This document shows, in pieces, positions 59,345-64,000 of a stretch of DNA of 64,000 bases. Each line of letters begins with the position of its first letter. Position 1 is the stretch's first letter. Both the position numbers and the translations under genes were made by a program. The notes below the pieces were generated by a model. The model made no database searches and was not told where the DNA came from. It worked only from the letters and a program-made list of their open reading frames with translations. The DNA is from Fennellomyces sp. T-0311 (Eukaryota; Mucoromycota; Mucoromycetes; Mucorales; Lichtheimiaceae): positions 744,001 through 808,000 of the forward strand of contig JALLLT010000012.1 of assembly GCA_025266875.1 (NCBI GenBank), written 5' to 3'.

Positions 59345-60640
59345 ATGCCTCCCCGTTATTTTGTCAACAAGTTGGGTGCCATAAGGTCTAATGCTTTCGG
59401 AAAACTCAAGCTATTGGAACCAAATAAAAAAGCGAATCATATCAGTTACCACTTTCATGTTGGCAAACAGAAGCGCACCAGCTGCAAGTTGGATGAAATC
59501 ATGGCTGCAACATTCTCCGGCCAGCAGTATGACAAGAGCAAGCACTACATCTACCACAAAGACGGAAACCAGAAGAATTGTGCGTGGGACAACCTCATCG
59601 TGTGCGACCTGCCGACACTGCAAGCCATCGGAATCGAGAGACTCCAGGAAAAACACTCAGGCACAAAGTACACCGTGGTCAGAAATGTGCGCGACACGCT
59701 GACATTCGAACGATACCTCGTCTCGGACGCTGGAGGCATTTATTCTCTTACCTCGCGAAAGCATCTTGCCTCTTGCAATAATATCCACGGATATCAAATG
59801 GTGAACCTCTTTCCGGATGCTGCCACTGGTAAAATACACAGGAAGAGTTTCAGTATCGTAGTGCACAGCATCGTGTTACAGTCTTTCAAGGGACGCCGAG
59901 TGGATAATCTCCAGATTGATCACTTCAGCGGCGAAAAAGCAGACAATTCTCTCAAAAACCTCGAGTTCGTTACTTCTTCGGTAAATCAAAGTCGAAGCCA
60001 TGGTCCAGTACAAACGGAAACCCGTAATCGGCTGAAGAAGCAAGGAAGTGCACCCAAAAGAGATACAGTACGGCCATTGCCACCAGTTACCGAAGAAACA
60101 AAATGGGAACCGGTCGGCACTCTTCCCTGGAACAGGCGATCGTTCAGCAAGTACGAAGTGTCAGACATGGGCCACGTTCGCAGGATAGGCAATTCTAAAC
60201 TGCTTTCATTGTCGTGTACGTTCGGTGGGTGTATTTTCGTATATATCTACTCTGATCAGCAGGTCATAAAGAGCGGTTGTTTAGACACAACAAGGATACG
60301 CGGATATAATGTACGTGTTGCCCGCCTCGTGGCCAACGCATTCGTTGAGGGTTACAGTGAAATACAAAATGTTGTCAGACATCTTAACGGAGATCAGCAG
60401 GACAATCGCGCGCAGAACTTGGAATGGGTGACGAAGAACTGTAGCTCATTATACAGAAATTCTCGCAGGGTAGTGGTAGCCCTTGCGGATGACCCCAAGA
60501 CATGGAAAGAGTTCCCGTCCATTTCGAAAGCTGAAAGGGAACTGGAGACGCGGATTAGAAAAGTTCATTATGGCGGTACTGTCAAGAAAGAAGTCGACTG
60601 GGATGGAGTAAAAAGAACGGCTATAATTCAAGTATTTTAA
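59345..60640 (+). CDS. Intronless protein with three NUMOD4/HNH-like units and an IENR1-type tail
   Basis: 431 aa, one exon. Unit 1 (about 5-86): VNKLGAIRSNAFGKLK...YHKDGNQKNCAWDNL. Unit 2 (about 122-215): LVSDAGGIYSLTSRK...VVHSIV...IDHFSG...NSLKNLEFVT. Unit 3 (about 253-370): EPVGTLPWNRRSFSKYEVSD (NUMOD4), RIRGYNVRVARLVANAF, VRHLNGDQQDNRAQNLEWVT (HNH_3). The tail 374-425 (RVVVALADDPKTWKEFPSIS) resembles the IENR1/NUMOD1 repeat of intron-encoded nucleases. Only unit 2 keeps all three presumed HNH residues (His174, His193, Asn205); the first His is absent in units 1 and 3 (Ala326 in unit 3). This fits a homing-endonuclease-like DNA-binding or cutting protein. The lack of introns and more even base composition differ from its neighbours and hint at transfer or retroposition. 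Confidence 0.8.
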   Translation: MPPRYFVNKLGAIRSNAFGKLKLLEPNKKANHISYHFHVGKQKRTSCKLDEIMAATFSGQQYDKSKHYIYHKDGNQKNCAWDNLIVCDLPTLQAIGIERLQEKHSGTKYTVVRNVRDTLTFERYLVSDAGGIYSLTSRKHLASCNNIHGYQMVNLFPDAATGKIHRKSFSIVVHSIVLQSFKGRRVDNLQIDHFSGEKADNSLKNLEFVTSSVNQSRSHGPVQTETRNRLKKQGSAPKRDTVRPLPPVTEETKWEPVGTLPWNRRSFSKYEVSDMGHVRRIGNSKLLSLSCTFGGCIFVYIYSDQQVIKSGCLDTTRIRGYNVRVARLVANAFVEGYSEIQNVVRHLNGDQQDNRAQNLEWVTKNCSSLYRNSRRVVVALADDPKTWKEFPSISKAERELETRIRKVHYGGTVKKEVDWDGVKRTAIIQVF

Positions 60641-60960
60641 TAAACTCACATTTCTGCTGGTGTTTCTACATTTGCAAGGAAAACCACGGCTGCATCGAAT
60701 CCTACCCATCCTGATCTATTGTCCTGTTTGAAAGTGTTGCGGCTTTCACTCCCTATCTATGAAGTGGCGACAATCAGCGGCGCGAACTTGCCAAGCGATC
60801 TAATCACGAACAGCATTTTGACGCTGTGTAAACGTACTGCACTGGGCTATTAGGATCTTTTCTTATCTGTCAAAACCAAGGCACCTAAAATTGAGTCCTT
60901 TTCGCACCTAGTAATCCAACTGACCGAGCAAGCAACGATCTCGCTTCCAGACCCCACATT
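60641..60960. other. Intergenic
   Basis: 3' flank of the HNH gene; no gene seen. Confidence 0.4.
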
Positions 60961-61227
60961 GTGAATCATGATGCTCAGAATCGAATACACGACTTAAGAA
61001 ACTGTGATCCAGCCCAGTCCCTTCCATTCAATACTGCATCACAGGTCTTCTCCCACTTGGCTGATTGGAAGACTCTCGCGGCAATGTGTGTGTCCGCGAT
61101 TTGGCGAGATCGGGTGCCCGCTCTTTGCATGAAAACCTGGGATACTGCTGAGCTTGGCAAAAGTGACCTAAAAAGTGCATTCATGCATCACTGTCTTGGA
61201 TTTCCCACATACTCACGCTCCCTCTGA
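60961..61227 (+). pseudogene. F-box gene fragment
   Basis: An 88-codon frame contains an F-box-like segment (SLPFNTASQVFSHLADWKTL, then CVSAIWRDRVPALCMKTWDT), similar in pattern to F-box proteins of early-diverging fungi. It lacks the leucine-rich part and stops at 61227, and no downstream exon could be joined. An ATG in frame at the start is not evident (the frame opens at TTG). It is probably the remaining 5' piece of an F-box gene. Confidence 0.5.
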
Positions 61228-61716
61228 CGTTTTTCTATGCAGGAGACGGCTAGCTTGAGATGATACAGAGACTGGACCAGCGTGAAAGTCTGATGGATAA
61301 ACTGTATAAGGTACTCACTTTGATGAGTGGGGATTGGGGGAGCAAATGATAATGGACTCGTTTGACTTGTCATAACAAAACATGCAGCGACTCTCAGATG
61401 CCAGATTGCTGGACATTTCGTAAGCTTCAAAACCAAGTCCTCTATTACTTTTTTTGGGGGCGCAAAAGCTGTACAAGTTGATAGTGGTGCACAGTGCAAC
61501 ACGAACAGAGACAGATGTTCACTCTTTGCTCGATAGTTCTGGAAACAGGATAGCATCTGAAGCATTCAGCTTGGATGGGATATTTGCACGCAGAGAATAC
61601 GCGTAAGCCTGAGCTACCACCAGCAAAATATAAAGCTAAAGCTGTTGATGTTACTCTAGACATTGTTTACGCGCAGTGGACGTTTCTAAGTGTATGATGT
61701 TAAGGATAAATAGAGT
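61228..61716. other. Intergenic or decayed F-box remainder
   Basis: May contain scrambled remains of the F-box gene, but no frame could be joined. A 125-aa minus-strand frame here has no family signature. Confidence 0.3.
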
Positions 61717-62542
61717 CTAGCCGGACAGTTTGCGAATCACCCAATGTCCAGCGGATTGGGTATGCATGTAACGTTCGCCAGTGGGTAGCTTGAGATAATC
61801 CATATACTCCACCTCCAGCAACAGAATCACAAAGTTGTCGTATCCAACTTCAAGCAGTCGTTGCTTTTCTGGATCGCGATTCACAAACCACCCCGTACTA
61901 TCCACGTCCTCGATCTCCAAAGGCTGGGGTGTTTCTCTCGTAAATGTCCCGCGAAGATGGGCGTCCATGCGATACCACTGTCTGAGTCTTTCGGCCTGCC
62001 AATTAAATCCATTCTGTGTCCTCGTCAAAAATGCCCGAGTGGCGAGGTCTGCGGTGGAGCCCGCATCTCCACTTTTCACTACGGACCGCACGAGATCTGC
62101 GCAGTCGTCTTGACTTGATACCGTATGCACTCGTCCATGAAGTCGAAACTGTTCTTGTGTGCCCAGCATATACCTGCAATCGTTCTCAGATTCCTTCCCC
62201 TCATCCTTCTGTACTTCTTCTTACCAGTTGAGCTCAGCCGTGGGGTTGGCAGCGATGTCTTTCATCTTCCAGGACCGCTTGTCGCTCGTGATAACCAGCA
62301 ATTCACTTTTCCAGCCTGTTTCTAGGCGATGATCCTCGCCAGCGAACCCTCTATATTATTCAACCATGCTGCCTTTGCTTTCTTTTTCGTTTTTAAGCAA
62401 ACCTGAACACGACCGTTCGATTGGCTGGTGTATTGTCTGGACGCACAGTCGCGAGGGAAGCATACGCGGCAGTTACTCCCTGCAGCTCAATGTTGGATTT
62501 AAGTTGGGATGCTAGTAATGTTTTCCATGGAGCAGCTGTCAT
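61717..62542 (-). CDS. Pyridoxamine 5'-phosphate oxidase-like FMN-binding protein (Alr4036 type)
   Basis: Three exons in phase: 62542-62403, 62350-62225, 62173-61717 (240 aa). The start MTAAPWKTLLASQLKSNI leads into SLATVRPDNTPANRTVVFR, GFAGEDHRLETGWKSELLVI, TSDKRSWKMKDIAANPTAEL, NWYMLGTQEQFRLHGRVHTV and the C-terminal YDNFVILLLEVEYMDYLKLP. This is the fungal Alr4036/PNPOx-like split-barrel family, which binds FMN. The conserved RTVVFRGF and (T/S)D.RS.K patterns are the FMN-contacting parts of this group. True pyridoxamine phosphate oxidase activity is not established for the family. Both introns are about 50 bp. Confidence 0.9.
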
Positions 62543-63004
62543 GGTGATTATGAATCAAGTAAAGGGAAAATCCCGGCGTGGTGTCCGCGTTTCGTGCACG
62601 GTCGGAGACAAACACAGCGCCACGTGGTTATGCAAATAGCCTTGCAAATGTCTCTCGCTGTCAGAACTTCGTAGTGCATGTGTGCTACTTGATGGCGCGC
62701 ACTTTCATGACGAGGCCTGAAAAACCGAATTTTGTGCATCAGAGATACTATGATTTATTCGATAACGATTGGCGAAGGTGCTCATACCGGTCACCAGCGT
62801 AGACGATACATCCCGAGCAGTAAATAGGATAATCACATTGACGTTTGTAAAAGAAGCAACTTATTGGTAGTTTATATAATGTACTTGATTATAATGTACA
62901 AAAACAAAGTGGAACTATAGTACGATTTACAAAACGGGAGAGAATAATGTGTCGTCTAATTGGTAGCTTTAATGACCGCAGAGTAATGCAAGTGCGCTTG
63001 GACT
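62543..63004. other. Intergenic
   Basis: Promoter of the PNPOx-like gene and 3' flank of the small frame at 63005. No other gene or RNA is seen. Confidence 0.4.
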
Positions 63005-63220
63005 TTACTTTAACAAAAGGTAATCGATACACGCAACGGGTTCTTGAGTGGAAGGTTTAGTTCCATCAGACTTGTCCCGTGGCACTTCATCTTTGGCTTG
63101 TGTATAAAGTTTCTTCGCAACATAATCTTGATCGCTTGCCATAGGTGCAACAGCATTCCTGCTTTCTGTGCGAGTATTGCTAGACTTGAAGTGGCTGAAA
63201 AGTGTTGATGCGGAAGGCAT
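63005..63220 (-). CDS. Small protein, unrecognised
   Basis: 71 codons starting MPSASTLFSHFKSSNTRTES; polar and charged throughout (DQDYVAKKLYTQAKDEVPRD), with no signal peptide or membrane helix, ending IDYLLLK. It has a plausible ATG context and an AT-rich upstream region with a TATAAAT at about 63280. Small hydrophilic proteins of this kind occur in fungal genomes, often stress-induced, but nothing here identifies the function. Confidence 0.4.
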   Translation of the reverse strand: MPSASTLFSHFKSSNTRTESRNAVAPMASDQDYVAKKLYTQAKDEVPRDKSDGTKPSTQEPVACIDYLLLK

Positions 63221-63716
63221 GTTTTGAATTATATGAGTGATGGTTTGTTGTATGCTTCAATGTGGATGTATATCTTGATTAATTTATACATTTTCTGGAT
63301 GTGCTGCTGAATAACCGGGTGTTCCCCAATTGCATCTTTTTGTTACACCTTGTGCTTGGTTATCATGGACGACATTGCTTAGTAATAAAGGCGGCTTTCC
63401 ATGAGTAATAAATACTCTCTTTTGGTAGTAAAACTTTCTTTAGTAACAACGACATTTTTTTCCATTCTGACTCATGAGCGCATTACATCGTATTTAGCTA
63501 TGGCACATAGATACTCAGCGATAGAAGTTGAAAAAGCCGGTCGCTGGCTGCATGGAATATGATTGTTGGAGAGTAACACTGATACGGGCTTTGAAAGTCA
63601 AGCTGTTTGGTAACATCACAGGCCCGCTTCCTGTATGTAAGCAGAAAGCCAGCAACCTCCTTAACCTCTGGAGGCATGTCCCAGCAAATTTGTTTTGGAA
63701 GGCCGCCATAGCCGAG
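63221..63716. other. Intergenic
   Basis: AT-rich left part, then a more GC-balanced stretch with overlapping short frames (63498-63826) that have no family features. It ends at the TATA element of the U6-like gene. Confidence 0.35.
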
Positions 63717-63724
63717 TATAAAAG
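63717..63724 (+). promoter_or_regulatory. TATA box upstream of the U6-like sequence
   Basis: TATAAAAG, about 43 bp before the likely 5' end of the U6-like RNA. U6 genes use an upstream TATA box for RNA polymerase III, so the position is roughly as expected. Confidence 0.55.
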
Positions 63725-63759
63725 CGAGAGCGTGTGGCTGCGGCCATTTCTCCTCGAAT

Positions 63760-63866
63760 GTATTCTTGGACAAGCACTTTTTAAAATTGGAACGATACAG
63801 AGAAGATTAACATGGCCCCTGCACAACTAAGATTCTGGGTTGGATCGCTCTATGGAGCACTTTTTT
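63760..63866 (+). ncRNA. U6 snRNA-like gene, atypical, possibly a pseudogene
   Basis: The central part is unmistakable U6: AAAATTGGAACGATACAGAG (63783-63802) continuing AGATTAACATGGCCCCTGC, with the invariant ACAGAGA box at 63797-63803. A short 5' stem-loop (CTTGGACAAG) precedes it, the length to the T-run at 63861-63866 is about 101 nt, and a TATA box lies upstream. U6 is the catalytic core RNA of the spliceosome. Two things are abnormal: the catalytic AGC triad reads AAC (GATTAACATGG), and sequence after CCCCTGCACAA is unrelated to the canonical AAGGATGACAC part of the internal stem-loop. It may be a pseudogene or chimera rather than the working copy. Confidence 0.75.
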
Positions 63867-63868
63867 AT

Positions 63869-63942
63869 AATCTCATGGTCTAATGGCAAAGACACCATAG
63901 GTTGACACTATGGAAATACCAGTTCGATTCCGGTTGGGATTC
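63869..63942 (+). tRNA. tRNA-like sequence, odd anticodon arm
   Basis: Folds as a cloverleaf by hand: acceptor AATCTCA with TGGGATT (63869-63875 and 63935-63941, one G-T pair); D-stem GTCT/AGAC; T-loop TTCGATT closed by a stem with one mismatch. The anticodon stem can be CATAG/CTATG around GTTGACA, giving anticodon TGA with a C at position 37, or CCATA/TATGG with a nine-base loop. Neither is standard, and there is no long variable arm as Ser tRNAs need. It starts 2 bp after the T-run of the U6-like gene. It is probably a tRNA pseudogene or tRNA-derived element. Confidence 0.5.
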
Positions 63943-64000
63943 TATTTGATTAGTTTCTAAAGATCGTGCTTCATCGATCTGTTGCGCGATCTGTCTCAGG

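Overview
This window is nuclear DNA of a filamentous fungus, most likely an early-diverging one (Mucoromycota, probably Mucorales). Evidence: many GT-AG introns of about 50-70 bp in almost every gene; fungal-type gene content (MTC6, tricalbin, Dsk2/ubiquilin, a fungal G-alpha, Rpc25, Ssl1); a relic of a TnpB-like (Fanzor) nuclease gene; several small F-box genes; and AT-rich intergenic DNA. The genus is not established by the sequence.

Layout. 1-2764: the 3' end of an unidentified gene, then a four-exon MTC6-like membrane protein. 3070-9690: a decayed partial copy of the 3' end of the tricalbin gene, split by about 5.6 kb of foreign DNA without clear genes. 10518-17662 (minus): RPC25 (RNA polymerase III subunit) and an intact 1482-aa tricalbin, the source of the decayed copy. 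18.2-21.8 kb: a small hydrophobic protein, a broken F-box gene, and a frameshifted Fanzor-type nuclease relic with a diverged direct repeat. 21919-27899: ubiquilin (minus), a mitochondrial-type rhodanese and a G-protein alpha subunit (plus). 28-33 kb is gene-poor, with a perfect 23-bp inverted repeat and a decayed spliced gene. 33282-42972 (minus): three tandem, apparently intact MFS transporters of the SLC18 type, with a 372-bp MITE (8-bp target duplication) between the first two. 43219-48788: a dense housekeeping block: TFIIH subunit Ssl1/p44, an F-box/leucine-rich protein, ARL5-type GTPase and ribosomal protein eL8. 49466-56610: a roughly 3-kb tandem segmental duplication carrying an intact NmrA-like gene and a truncated paralogue. 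57.1-64 kb: an unrecognised multi-exon gene, an intronless 431-aa protein with three NUMOD4/HNH-like units and an IENR1-type tail, an F-box fragment, a PNPOx-like flavoprotein, and at the right edge a U6 snRNA-like sequence followed 2 bp later by a tRNA-like sequence.

The housekeeping genes act in trafficking and membrane contact (tricalbin, ARL5, MTC6), protein quality control (ubiquilin, F-box proteins), transcription (Rpc25, Ssl1), translation (eL8) and signalling (G-alpha). They do not form a pathway together. The most unusual elements are the HNH triple-repeat protein, the Fanzor relic, the U6/tRNA-like pair, the MITE and the interrupted tricalbin duplicate. Exon joins were worked out by hand from splice signals, reading phase and family conservation. 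Identity levels are by eye, not computed.
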